Below, piece by piece: positions 26,220-34,470 of a stretch of DNA of 64,000 nt. Each line of letters opens with the position of its first letter. The first letter of the stretch is position 1. The stretch is from UBA1426 sp050953365 (lineage in GTDB: Bacteria > Bacillota > Clostridia > Peptostreptococcales > Anaerovoracaceae): positions 1-64,000 of the forward strand of contig JBMNMN010000011.1 of the NCBI GenBank assembly GCA_050953365.1. Reading direction: 5' to 3'. Under the pieces are notes generated by a model. It was not told where the DNA came from. It worked only from the letters and a program-made list of their open reading frames with translations, and searched no databases. The position numbers were made by a program, and so were the translations under genes.

Positions 26220-26894
26220 ATGGCCAAAACCAATAAAAGGAAAACAAGAATATTCATTTTGTCAGTCTGCATCCTGTTGGTGTTAATTGCGGCAGTTGCC
26301 TTTTTTGGCCATCAATTGCTGTTTAATAATCTTGATCAGGATGAGAAAGCTGCTATTGACGATGAAGTGGGAAAGATCACCCAGTCTATCGTCGAGGAAA
26401 TCCTGAACAGCGATACAGATTATTTCTCAGAAACTGCCGGAACGGATAGCGGAGAGAATGCAGAAGGGTCTCCTCAAACAAGTCAAAGTGAAGGGGAACC
26501 GAATAGCCAGCCCGACTCGAAAGAGGATCGAATTGCCAGCGTGATTGCTAAATATGAGAACGGTTTTGAAAAGCTTAAAAGAGAAGCAGATGCAATACTG
26601 GCAAGACTTGTGGAAGAAGTCAAAGCAGATTATAAAGCTTTAATAGCTTCCGGCGGAGGAAAGACAGACTTGATTCGGCTTGGCGCTTCCTACACCAATA
26701 AGGTGAATGCTTACGAATCCAGCTTTGATTCCGGTGTAACGCTGCTCCTTTCTAAAATGGGCGAAGACCTCAGGGCGGCTGGCATGCCCGAAGGAGAAGT
26801 AAAAGACTATATCAGACGTGTGGAAGCGGAATATAAGGAGATAAAAGAAAAGCGGCAGGCTCAGATGCTTGATAAGGCAAAAGAGTACTTATAA
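26220..26894 (+). CDS. Membrane-anchored protein of unknown function
   Basis: A 224-aa protein with a basic N-terminus, one membrane segment (about 10-31, IFILSVCILLVLIAAVAFF), a Ser/Gly/Glu-rich linker (about 70-100) and a charged helical C-terminal half (about 102-224) that could form a coiled coil. The bulk would lie outside the cell. I do not recognise the family. It sits between the SLH gene and the CpsC/CpsD/CpsB set, 37 bases from the next gene, so it may belong to that surface module. Confidence 0.65.
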   Translation: MAKTNKRKTRIFILSVCILLVLIAAVAFFGHQLLFNNLDQDEKAAIDDEVGKITQSIVEEILNSDTDYFSETAGTDSGENAEGSPQTSQSEGEPNSQPDSKEDRIASVIAKYENGFEKLKREADAILARLVEEVKADYKALIASGGGKTDLIRLGASYTNKVNAYESSFDSGVTLLLSKMGEDLRAAGMPEGEVKDYIRRVEAEYKEIKEKRQAQMLDKAKEYL

Positions 26895-26931
26895 TTGTTT
26901 TCATTAATTTCTTGCAGGAGGACCATTTTAT

Positions 26932-27702
26932 ATGGCGGACTTGGAATACACTCAATATGGCGATCGGATGCAAATTGAAGAAGGCTACAGCATACGGGAA
27001 CTGATTGATATATTACTGGCTCATTTAAAAATGATATTGATCATTACCATTGTGGCCGGGCTGCTGGCTTTCGTCATCAGTCAGTTTTTTATCACCCCTC
27101 AATATGAAGCCAGCGTGAAGCTCTTTGTAAACAACTCCAGAGCGGGGCGTGCGGACACCACCAGTATAAGCGACCTCAATGCTTCGGAGCGTCTGGTCAA
27201 TACATATATGGAGATTGTAAAGAGCAACACGGTTCTGGAAAAGGTAGCCTTAAACGACAATCTCGATTACTCTATTGAGAGCTTAAAAAAAATGGTCAGT
27301 ACCCAGGCCGTTCAAAATACCGAGATTTTCTATGTAAAGGTAATGAGTGACAACCCCCATCATGCACAGTTGCTGGCAAATCGGATTGCCATGGACGCAC
27401 CGGAAGAAATCATGGATTTCGTCGAGGCAACCTCTGTTAAAGTCATTGATTTTGCCACACTACCGACGGATCAGGCGACTCCTAACGTCAAACTTAATAC
27501 AGCCATCGGGCTGCTTCTTGGACTGGTTTTGAGCGTTCTGCTTGTGCTCCTGCTGGATATGTTGGATGTGACAATCCGCTCAGAAGAAGACATTAAGAGA
27601 CTTACGGATTTACCCGTTCTGGGTGTTATTCCATTTATTGAAACAATGGATGGCAAGGGAAAGACAAACGGCTACGTTTATGGAGGTAAGTATGGCTATT
27701 AG
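26932..27702 (+). CDS. Wzz/CpsC-type polysaccharide co-polymerase (BY-kinase modulator)
   Basis: A 256-aa membrane protein with two membrane segments (about 36-55 and 188-208) around an extracellular domain, the Wzz layout. SIRELIDILLAHLKMILIIT, then FFITPQYEASVKLFV, and the C-terminal LPVLGVIPF are typical of CpsC/YveK/CapA proteins, which activate the partner tyrosine kinase and control polymer length. GCAGGAGG precedes the ATG. Its stop overlaps the kinase start. Confidence 0.88.
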   Translation: MADLEYTQYGDRMQIEEGYSIRELIDILLAHLKMILIITIVAGLLAFVISQFFITPQYEASVKLFVNNSRAGRADTTSISDLNASERLVNTYMEIVKSNTVLEKVALNDNLDYSIESLKKMVSTQAVQNTEIFYVKVMSDNPHHAQLLANRIAMDAPEEIMDFVEATSVKVIDFATLPTDQATPNVKLNTAIGLLLGLVLSVLLVLLLDMLDVTIRSEEDIKRLTDLPVLGVIPFIETMDGKGKTNGYVYGGKYGY

Positions 27703-28453
27703 TAGATCAGGCAGAAACTTCTTTAAGAGAGGCAAGATGGAAAACGATGTCAACGTAGCGTATACTCTTCTCAGTGAGCATACAGCCTTTCATGTTAAGG
27801 AAGCATACAAGGCAATGCGTACCAATGTAATGTTTTCCGTTCCGAATGAAGGCTGTAAAGTTATTGGCGTTACAAGCGCAGTTCCCAGCGAAGGGAAAAG
27901 TACTACCGTGTTGAACCTCTCCATTACCTTCGCTGAAACAGGCACCAAAGTGCTGCTCATCGATGCGGATATGCGCCGGCCCAATATCAAAAAAATACTC
28001 AATTCCGGAGAAGGTGCAGGTCTTTCCGATGTTTTGGCAAGGTTTGTTAAGGCCAAAGAAGTAATTCGCCCCTCGGGCTATGAGAATCTGGACGTTATAT
28101 TCAGCGGCAATATTCCGCCCAATCCGGTGGAACTTCTGGCCTCCGATACTATGAAAGACATGATCGAAGAACTTAAGGCTGAATATGACTATATCTTTAT
28201 CGATACTCCGCCTATAAATGTAGTGACCGATGCGACAGTAGTATCAAGGCTTCTCCACGGAATCATCTTAATTGCCCGTGAAAATGTCAGCAGGAAGGAT
28301 GAAGTGGCAGAGGCAATGAATAAGCTTCAGTTTGTCAATGCGAAGATATTAGGGCTGGTCTTAAATGATAAGATGTACCAGAGTAAACGGCGCGGCCGTT
28401 ACGGAAAATACAAGCATTACTACAATTACAAAAAATATGGCGAAGATGATTGA
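27692..28453 (+). CDS. CpsD/CapB-type bacterial tyrosine kinase
   Basis: Cytoplasmic BY-kinase that autophosphorylates on a C-terminal tyrosine cluster. Walker A is SAVPSEGKST, Walker A-prime VLLIDADMRRP, Walker B YIFIDTPP; the tail GRYGKYKHYYNYKKYGEDD holds the tyrosines. ATG 27692 is preceded by GGAGG with 5 bases of spacing (253 aa) and overlaps the CpsC stop. Together with the modulator upstream and the phosphatase downstream it forms a full phosphorylation module. Confidence 0.92.
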   Translation: MAISRSGRNFFKRGKMENDVNVAYTLLSEHTAFHVKEAYKAMRTNVMFSVPNEGCKVIGVTSAVPSEGKSTTVLNLSITFAETGTKVLLIDADMRRPNIKKILNSGEGAGLSDVLARFVKAKEVIRPSGYENLDVIFSGNIPPNPVELLASDTMKDMIEELKAEYDYIFIDTPPINVVTDATVVSRLLHGIILIARENVSRKDEVAEAMNKLQFVNAKILGLVLNDKMYQSKRRGRYGKYKHYYNYKKYGEDD

Positions 28454-29138
28454 TTGGCATACACATATTCTCCCGCTAATGGACGACGGAAGCAGAAGCA
28501 CAGAGGAGTCCGCAACCATGCTGGAACGCTGTATTAATATGGGCGTGAAAGGGGTTGTGCTAACTCCTCATTTTTATCCGTACAAAGAAGATCCGGAAAG
28601 CTTTTTGAAGAGAAGAGACCGTTCTCTCGCCAGACTAAAGGAACATATTTCGAAATCTCCGGCCTGGCCGGCTTTAATATCCGGCGCAGAAGTTTACTAC
28701 TTTCCGGAATTGGCCCTCTTGGAAGAAGAACGTCTGAAGGAATTATGCATCGGAGAAAGCCGCTATCTAATGGTGGAGCTGCCGGCAGAACCGTGGGATG
28801 AAGATATATACATTACTCTTGAAAGCATGATCTGCAACCGGAAAATCATTCCGGTGCTTGCGCATATCGACCGCTATTTTCATTTTATTAAGGATGTGGC
28901 GCCTCTGCGGGAACTGATTCGTTTGGGTATGCTTGTGCAGCTGAATGTGGAAGCCCTGGATGGCTTTTTTACCCGGAGGAAGGCTTTGAAATGGATCGAT
29001 GCAGGCATGGTGCATTTGCTGGCATCGGATTGTCACGACGTATCTAAACGTCCGCCAAACCTGGATAGAGGCTGCGAGATCCTGAGAAAGCATATAGATC
29101 AAAAAACGATAGAAAGGATAACAACCGTAACACCATAA
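28446..29138 (+). CDS. CpsB/YwqE-type tyrosine-protein phosphatase (PHP family)
   Basis: Metal-dependent phosphatase that dephosphorylates the BY-kinase. The N-terminus MIDWHTHILPLMDDGSRS carries the PHP metal ligands; further motifs are LTPHFYPY, GAEVYY, PVLAHIDRYF and LLASDCHD. About 230 aa, normal size. The start overlaps the kinase stop; ATG 28437 is an alternative. No glycosyltransferase or flippase gene follows in this window. Confidence 0.9.
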   Translation: MIDWHTHILPLMDDGSRSTEESATMLERCINMGVKGVVLTPHFYPYKEDPESFLKRRDRSLARLKEHISKSPAWPALISGAEVYYFPELALLEEERLKELCIGESRYLMVELPAEPWDEDIYITLESMICNRKIIPVLAHIDRYFHFIKDVAPLRELIRLGMLVQLNVEALDGFFTRRKALKWIDAGMVHLLASDCHDVSKRPPNLDRGCEILRKHIDQKTIERITTVTP

Positions 29139-29165
29139 ACTTAGAGCTTTGCTTTCATTTCGATA

Positions 29166-29205
29166 TATTAGCAGGGACAAGGTATTTATGCCTTGTCCCT
29201 AATAG
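29166..29205. repeat. Palindrome with GGGACAAGG/CCTTGTCCC arms
   Basis: AGGGACAAGG (29173-29182) and CCTTGTCCCT (29191-29200) form a perfect 10-bp stem with an 8-base loop, extended by TATTA/TAATA around a GC bulge. It lies between two convergent genes and may end transcription from both, although it has no T run. The core recurs near 57, 105 and 22281, with a related GCAGGGACA at 40697. Confidence 0.6.
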
Positions 29206-29242
29206 TTAAGATTTACTCGTATCTGAGTATCTGTACTCATGT

Positions 29243-30502
29243 CTATTCATATCTCGTCTTGAAATTAATCTCATCCGGCGTGATTTTCCAATCCTCTTTC
29301 CAGACTACTTTAGCCGGCCGGATGCAGTCTGGAACCGGACATACATTGATGCAGAGGTGGCAGCCAACGCACTCGTCATTGATGGAGGGACGCCGATTTT
29401 CAAAGTCCCAGTTTATGGCCTGGTGTGCCGCGTCAAAACAGGAAATATAGCATCTTCCGCAACCGATGCACAAGTCGTGGTCTATATCAACAATGATCTT
29501 AAAGTTGCGCTGCAGCTCTTCCGCAGGTATTATATTTGGAAGCGCCAATCCCACCATATCTTCTACCTTTTCGTAGCCTTCCTCTTCCATATAGTAGGAC
29601 AATCCGCTGATCATATCCGAAACGATTCGGTATCCGTACTGCATGACGGAGGTAGTCACCTGCACGTTATGGCAGCCGACCAGGATATATTCAAGCGCAT
29701 CCCTCCAGGTTTCTATACCTCCTATACCGCTCATCTGGATGTTCTTAAGGAGGGGGTGCTGTTTCATCTGCGCAATGAAACGCAATCCGATCGGCTTAAC
29801 TGCCGCCCCGGAGTAGCCCGAGATGGACGATTTGCCGTTAACCACCGGCATGGCGGTCTTGAACTCCAGATCAATATTAGTAATTGACTTGATCGTATTT
29901 ATGGCCGAGATTCCTGCGGCTCCGCCTTCTATGGCTGCGATGGCCGGTTCCTCCATATTCCCTATATTCGGTGTCATCTTTGCGATTACCGGCAGGTCTG
30001 TCGCGTCGGAAACAGCCTTTGAATATTGACGGACCAGATCCGGGTTTTGGCCTACATCGGATCCCATTGCATGGCTCGTCATCTGGGGGCAGGAGAAATT
30101 ACACTCGATCATATCGGCGCCGGTCTCCGTGACGAGTTTGGCAAGCTGGCTCCATTCCTCCTCGCTGCTTCCCATAATGCTCGCCACCATCACCTTATCG
30201 GGATAGTCTCTCTTGAGGCGATACATGGCCTGCAGATTATCCTCCAAAGGCTTATCAGATATCTGCTCCATGTTTTTAAAGCCGATCCAGGGTGTGGATT
30301 CCTTTGCGATATTGTCAAACCGGGGTGAGCATTCGTCTGCAATGAAAATGCCGACGGTTTTGAAAAAAACACCGCCCCATCCCGCTTCGTAGGCTTTTTT
30401 CACCATATCGTAACTGCCGGCCACGGGAGAAGACGATAAGAAAAACGGGTTTTCGCATTTAACGCCTAAATATTCAATGGACAAGTCTGCTTTGTGAGCC
30501 AT
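29243..30502 (-). CDS. preA: NAD-dependent dihydropyrimidine dehydrogenase subunit PreA
   Basis: FMN and iron-sulfur subunit that reduces uracil or thymine to the dihydro form. The N-terminal dihydroorotate-dehydrogenase-like barrel (about 1-310) has KCENPFFLSSSPVAGS and MIECNFSCPQM; the C-terminal ferredoxin domain (about 335-395) holds two [4Fe-4S] sites, CIGCGRCYISC and CVGCHLCINVCPVPDC. At 419 aa it matches E. coli PreA. The ATG overlaps the preT stop (TAATG). Confidence 0.92.
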   Translation of the reverse strand: MAHKADLSIEYLGVKCENPFFLSSSPVAGSYDMVKKAYEAGWGGVFFKTVGIFIADECSPRFDNIAKESTPWIGFKNMEQISDKPLEDNLQAMYRLKRDYPDKVMVASIMGSSEEEWSQLAKLVTETGADMIECNFSCPQMTSHAMGSDVGQNPDLVRQYSKAVSDATDLPVIAKMTPNIGNMEEPAIAAIEGGAAGISAINTIKSITNIDLEFKTAMPVVNGKSSISGYSGAAVKPIGLRFIAQMKQHPLLKNIQMSGIGGIETWRDALEYILVGCHNVQVTTSVMQYGYRIVSDMISGLSYYMEEEGYEKVEDMVGLALPNIIPAEELQRNFKIIVDIDHDLCIGCGRCYISCFDAAHQAINWDFENRRPSINDECVGCHLCINVCPVPDCIRPAKVVWKEDWKITPDEINFKTRYE

Positions 30503-31821
30503 TAGTTGACACCTTCTTTCTTGGAGAGATACTTCATGATGCTTTCGGCAACGGATTTCCCCTGAGCCACCGCTTCCACTACTGTTTTGCCGCCGTTTAC
30601 GATATCACCGGCTGCAAAGACGCCTTCGATGTTCGTGAATCCCTTTGTGATATCGCAGGCAATCGTTCCGTTTTCGTTCAGTTCGATTTCCGGTACGATT
30701 TTCTTCATGTCGTCCGCTTCCTGGCCTATGGCAAATACAATCATATCTGCCTTGAGTTTTAACTCAGAGTAGTCGTCCGTTCCCGTGGCTATAAGGCCGG
30801 CGACTTTACCGTCGTCTTCAAGAATTTCTTTTGGGGCAAACTTAGTTATGATGCTGATTCCAAGGGACTGGACATATTCTATTTCCGCAATATCTGCCGG
30901 CGCCTCTTCAATGGTCCTCCTGTATACGATGGTAACCCGTTCCGCGCCGAGGAGTTTGGCCGTTGCCGCGCAGTCCATGGCTACATCGCCGCCTCCGATT
31001 ACGATTACGTTTCCTTCTACCTTCATTTCTCCGTTTGAAGATCTGGCCTCTTTTAAGAATTCGATGGCATACCGAACGCCTTGCAAATCGGCGCCCGGTA
31101 TATCGATCTGCCGAGACTTCCAAAGTCCGGTTCCGATGAAGAATGCTTTGTAGCCTTGTTCTTTCAAATCATCTATGGTGACGTCTCTTCCGACCTTCGT
31201 GTTGAAGACGAATTTCACACCCAACTCTTTTACTTTTTCGATATCGAAATCTACTACGTCCTGTGGCAGCCTGGAAGGTATAATCCCGTATGTCAGCATT
31301 CCGCCGGGCTTGTCCAGCGCTTCAAAAATTGTTACCTGATATCCTTCTCTGGCCAGCATGGATGCGCAGGACAGCGAAGCGGGCCCGGAGCCGATGCATG
31401 CGACTTTTTCCTTGTTCGCTTCTTTCGGCTCTAATATCTTCATATTGAATTTTCTTTCTGTATCGATGGCAAAGGCCTGAAGCTTACCGATTTGTATCGG
31501 TCTGTCAATACCCGTTCTACTGCACGCTTCCTCGCACAGCCTGTCATAAGGACATACCTTTGCGCAGCATCCTCCCAAGGCATTTGCTTCTCGAATGGTA
31601 GCTGCGGCTCCTTTGAAATTTCGAAAACGGATGGATCGGATAAAATCTGCAGGCTTGGTATCGGCGGGGCAGCCTTTACTGCATGGCGCATCGTAACATA
31701 ATACGCACCGGGCTGCTTCTTCCATGGCCGTTCTGGTATTATAGCCATGGGCCGCTTCGTCCAGATAACCTTTTTTTATCTCTTTTCCCTGCAATTGATT
31801 CTTTGCTGTTACTTTACTCAA
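30502..31821 (-). CDS. preT: NAD-dependent dihydropyrimidine dehydrogenase subunit PreT
   Basis: FAD and iron-sulfur subunit that passes electrons from NADH to PreA. The N-terminal cysteine domain (CVLCYDAPCSKGCPADT, CCAKVCPYDRLCEEAC) resembles glutamate synthase small subunit. Two nucleotide-binding folds follow: ACIGSGPASLSCA for FAD and VIVIGGGDVAMDCAATA for NAD. The 439-aa protein starts at TTG 31821 with AGGGGTG upstream. With preA it forms a two-gene pyrimidine-reduction operon. Confidence 0.92.
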   Translation of the reverse strand: MSKVTAKNQLQGKEIKKGYLDEAAHGYNTRTAMEEAARCVLCYDAPCSKGCPADTKPADFIRSIRFRNFKGAAATIREANALGGCCAKVCPYDRLCEEACSRTGIDRPIQIGKLQAFAIDTERKFNMKILEPKEANKEKVACIGSGPASLSCASMLAREGYQVTIFEALDKPGGMLTYGIIPSRLPQDVVDFDIEKVKELGVKFVFNTKVGRDVTIDDLKEQGYKAFFIGTGLWKSRQIDIPGADLQGVRYAIEFLKEARSSNGEMKVEGNVIVIGGGDVAMDCAATAKLLGAERVTIVYRRTIEEAPADIAEIEYVQSLGISIITKFAPKEILEDDGKVAGLIATGTDDYSELKLKADMIVFAIGQEADDMKKIVPEIELNENGTIACDITKGFTNIEGVFAAGDIVNGGKTVVEAVAQGKSVAESIMKYLSKKEGVN

Positions 31822-32001
31822 GCGTTTTTCACCCCTATTCCCATTAATTTGATTTCAAGTCTCTGAGAAAATCTTTGAAGAAATTACCTTTAGTGTTTCT
31901 ACCTTTGTAAAATAAAATACATTGAATGTGGTAGTAAGTTGTTTTTCGCCGGGGATCAAAATATACTGTGCAATTGAGTGGCGTTGATGATATGATTATT
32001 A

Positions 32002-32031
32002 ATATAGATAACCTCGATATAGATAACTTCG
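32002..32031. repeat. Tandem 15-base repeat before the zinc-ribbon gene
   Basis: ATATAGATAACCTCG is followed directly by ATATAGATAACTTCG, one mismatch. It sits just upstream of the ribosome-binding site at 32036-32042. No function can be given. Confidence 0.4.
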
Positions 32032-32049
32032 TTTAAGGAGGTGCGGCTT

Positions 32050-32208
32050 GTGGAAGATTTTTATTGTCCTAAGTGCTTTTCTAAATTAAAAAGACTTGAA
32101 GGCTGCGGCGCAGTAGGATATTTTTGTGACAGCTGCAAAACCCTGATCTCCAGAAAGAAGATTCTCAGCCACGAAGAGGTGGTAAAAAAGATCAAACAAA
32201 ATCCTTAA
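32050..32208 (+). CDS. Small zinc-ribbon protein
   Basis: A 52-aa ORF starting at GTG 32050, with AAGGAGG 7 bases upstream. Two CxxC pairs, YCPKCF (residues 5-10) and FCDSCK (25-30), make a classic zinc ribbon, followed by a basic helical tail (SRKKILSHEEVVKKIKQ). The strong ribosome-binding site and intact cysteines support a real gene. It ends 7 bases before the infC promoter. Its role is unknown. Confidence 0.75.
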   Translation: MEDFYCPKCFSKLKRLEGCGAVGYFCDSCKTLISRKKILSHEEVVKKIKQNP

Positions 32209-32214
32209 AAAAAA

Positions 32215-32243
32215 TTGACAAGGCCGGTTCCTTATGATATTCT
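32215..32243 (+). promoter_or_regulatory. Sigma-A promoter of infC-rpmI-rplT
   Basis: A perfect TTGACA (32215-32220), a 17-base spacer and TATTCT (32238-32243). It drives a leader of roughly 170 bases before infC. Confidence 0.85.
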
Positions 32244-32249
32244 CTTCGA

Positions 32250-32400
32250 GTAGAAACAAAGCAGAAGTCATCCGCTTCTCACCTCACGGCCCCGGCTGTG
32301 ACGGTTTATACAGAAGACCCAGATGAAACGACACGGCTGTTGCCTTGGATATTGAGTTTGGTGGTTTTGAGAGCGGATACTTTATGTAGCCGCTTTATTT
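32250..32400 (+). promoter_or_regulatory. L20-type leader of infC with terminator
   Basis: In Firmicutes the infC-rpmI-rplT operon is autoregulated by L20 through its leader. Here the leader contains GCAGAAGTCATCCGCTTCTC (hairpin, 32260-32280), and ends with AGCGG (32372-32376) pairing with CCGCT (32390-32394), followed by TTTATTT, a terminator-like structure just before the ribosome-binding site. Assignment rests on position and general layout. Confidence 0.65.
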
Positions 32401-32418
32401 ATCTAGGAGGTGCGAAAC

Positions 32419-32931
32419 ATTATTAAGGAAAATCAGATCAACGAAGAAATTCGTGACAAGGAAGTCAGAGTAATTGACAGTGACGGGACGCAATTGGGGA
32501 TCCTACCGATTGAAGAGGCTTTGCAATTGTCCATAGACAGGAGACTGGACCTGGTTAAGATTGCGCCTCAGGCGAAGCCCCCGGTCTGCAAGATCATGGA
32601 CTACGGGAAGTACCGATATGATCTTCAAAAGAAGGAAAAAGAAGCCCGCAAAAAGCAGAAGACAATTGAACTCAAAGAAATCCGCCTGTCTACTTTTATC
32701 GAGGACCACGACTTGATGGTGAAAGCCAACAATGCGTCAAAATTCCTGAAAGAGGGAGACAAGGTAAAGGTCAGCCTGCGTTTTCGCGGCCGTGAAAGAG
32801 ATCATGTCGATGTGGGGCAGAAGGTCATGGAAAGATTTGCGGAAGCCATATCTGAGACAGGCAGCGTAGAGAAAGCGCCCCTCCTTGAAGGCAGAAGCCT
32901 GATCATGATTTTAGCACCGAAGATTAAATAA
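32419..32931 (+). CDS. infC: Translation initiation factor IF-3, ATT start codon
   Basis: Binds the 30S subunit and checks start-codon pairing. IKENQINEEIRDKEVRVID opens the protein, followed by GILPIEEAL, PPVCKIMDYGKYRYDLQKK and the C-terminal FLKEGDKVKVSLRFRGRE. No ATG exists near the N-terminus. AGGAGG (32405-32410) is 8 bases from ATT at 32419; GTG 32410 would overlap the ribosome-binding site itself. IF-3 genes in other bacteria are known to start with AUU as part of self-control, so ATT is the best start (170 aa). Confidence 0.93.
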   Translation: MIKENQINEEIRDKEVRVIDSDGTQLGILPIEEALQLSIDRRLDLVKIAPQAKPPVCKIMDYGKYRYDLQKKEKEARKKQKTIELKEIRLSTFIEDHDLMVKANNASKFLKEGDKVKVSLRFRGRERDHVDVGQKVMERFAEAISETGSVEKAPLLEGRSLIMILAPKIK

Positions 32932-32969
32932 ATACAAAACCACGTCACGTATAGGGAGGTTATAGTAAA

Positions 32970-33164
32970 ATGGCAAAGATGAAATCCCACAGGGGAGCAA
33001 GCAAGCGATTCAAAATTACAGGAACCGGTAAGGTTATGAGACATAAGGCGTACAAGAGCCATATTCTTACCAAGAAAACCGCCAAGAGAAAAAGAGGATT
33101 GAGACAATCCACCCTGCTCACAAGCGCAGACGAAAAAAGAATCAAGAGCGTATTGAACGTATAG
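32970..33164 (+). CDS. rpmI: 50S ribosomal protein L35
   Basis: Small basic protein of 64 aa: MAKMKSHRGASKRFKITGTG, then RHKAYKSHILTKKTAKRKR, the family pattern. AGGGAGG precedes the ATG. It lies between infC and rplT as in most bacteria. Confidence 0.97.
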   Translation: MAKMKSHRGASKRFKITGTGKVMRHKAYKSHILTKKTAKRKRGLRQSTLLTSADEKRIKSVLNV

Positions 33165-33182
33165 TTTAGGAGGTAAGAAGAA

Positions 33183-33542
33183 ATGGCAAGAGTAAAAAGA
33201 GGAATTAACACTCGTAAAAGACATAGAAAAATATTAAAGCAGGCAAAAGGTTTCTACGGCGCTAAGAGCAAGATCTTCAGAGCGGCCAATCCCGCGGTCA
33301 TGAGATCTTTGAGCTCCGCTTATATCGGAAGAAAGCATAGAAAGAGAGATTTCAGAAGGCTCTGGATTTCCAGAATCAACGCAGGCGCCAGAATGAACGG
33401 TCTTTCTTACAGCAAGATGATGAACGGCCTGAAGCTCTCCGGCATCGAAATCAACCGCAAGATGCTGTCCGAGTTGGCAGTGCATGATCCGGCAGGTTTT
33501 GCCCAGCTGGCAGAAACAGCCAAGAAAGCAGTGCAGAAATAG
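33183..33542 (+). CDS. rplT: 50S ribosomal protein L20
   Basis: 119-aa ribosomal protein that also represses its own operon. VKRGINTRKRHRKILKQAKG, the RRLWISRINAGARMNGLSYS segment and a C-terminal LAQLAETAKKA-like end (FAQLAETAKKAVQK) are typical. AGGAGG precedes the ATG. It closes the infC operon. Confidence 0.97.
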   Translation: MARVKRGINTRKRHRKILKQAKGFYGAKSKIFRAANPAVMRSLSSAYIGRKHRKRDFRRLWISRINAGARMNGLSYSKMMNGLKLSGIEINRKMLSELAVHDPAGFAQLAETAKKAVQK

Positions 33543-33549
33543 AATTCAA

Positions 33550-33595
33550 TCGACAATAAAATTTGACAAATAATACCCCTCTGACAGGCTATAAT
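33550..33595 (+). promoter_or_regulatory. spoIIG promoter with long spacing and Spo0A-box-like sites
   Basis: TTGACA (33563-33568) and TATAAT (33590-33595) are 21 bases apart, too far for plain sigma-A use. The spoIIG promoter of Bacillus subtilis has the same trait (22 bases) and needs Spo0A. Two sites close to the reverse 0A box TTCGACA, namely ATCGACA (33550-33556) and TTTGACA (33562-33568), overlap or precede the -35. Confidence 0.65.
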
Positions 33596-33624
33596 CCAAT
33601 GAAAGCCGGCGGAGGGGTTTTTCT

Positions 33625-34470
33625 ATGGTCATTTATGCAGAATATCTTTTTCTGGAAAATGGAGTAGCGGGTTTCATGATTCTGTTGCTCACCCGCAGAA
33701 TTTGCGGTTTTCTTTCGTCCTGGCCAAGGCTTGTCCTTGGAAGTGCGCTCTGCGGGCTCTATGCATTCATTCTATTTTGGGAAGGATTGCCTTGGTGGCT
33801 TGCGACTCTTTTCAAGGTAATGTTCTCTGTAGGAGTAGTGGCCTTGGTTTTTCCCTCCCTTGGTGTGAAAGGCATCTTGCGGTCTCTGCTGGTATTCTAT
33901 CTTGTAAGCTTTGCCATGGGAGGAATCGTCATCGGCTCCATGTACTTTTTCAACAGTACGGGGATAACGGCAAGAGGTGCCTTTTACATAGGTCAAATCA
34001 CTTACATAAAAGTGTTTTCGGGGATGGCATTGGCATGGGCAGTCCTTTACGCCTTTTCCTCCTTTATAAAAACCCGGCTTAGAAAAGACAGGTCAGAGGC
34101 GAAACTCCGCGTCACATTGGGCAATCAAACTGTAACAATGAAGGGCTTCGTAGACACGGGTAATTTTCTCAGGGACCCCATCAGCGGGCGACCGGTCTGC
34201 GTAACCACAAAGCAGGTGATGGAAAGATTGACGCCGGAAGAAACCCAATTTTGCCTGGTTCCGTACAGAGGTGTGGGTAAAGAGGGAGGGCTGCTTGCAG
34301 GGATTCGGCCGGACAGCGCCGTTTTGCTGGCGCCCGGGAAGAAACCCCAACCAGTGAGCATCGTATTGGCTGTTTCAAAAGGCGAATTGCCCGTCGGGCA
34401 TGACGGAAGAAGGTACGACGTTTTATTGCATGAGGCATTGACGGAAGGAGGCATTCTGCAAAGTGAATAG
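33625..34470 (+). CDS. spoIIGA: Sporulation sigma-E processing peptidase SpoIIGA
   Basis: Membrane aspartic protease that cuts pro-sigma-E at the sporulation septum. Five membrane segments occupy the N-terminal half (about 1-150); the C-terminal protease domain has the catalytic GFVDTGNFLRDP motif. At 281 aa it is slightly short but complete. GGAGGGG precedes the ATG. The 3' end overlaps sigE, whose product is its substrate. Confidence 0.93.
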   Translation: MVIYAEYLFLENGVAGFMILLLTRRICGFLSSWPRLVLGSALCGLYAFILFWEGLPWWLATLFKVMFSVGVVALVFPSLGVKGILRSLLVFYLVSFAMGGIVIGSMYFFNSTGITARGAFYIGQITYIKVFSGMALAWAVLYAFSSFIKTRLRKDRSEAKLRVTLGNQTVTMKGFVDTGNFLRDPISGRPVCVTTKQVMERLTPEETQFCLVPYRGVGKEGGLLAGIRPDSAVLLAPGKKPQPVSIVLAVSKGELPVGHDGRRYDVLLHEALTEGGILQSE

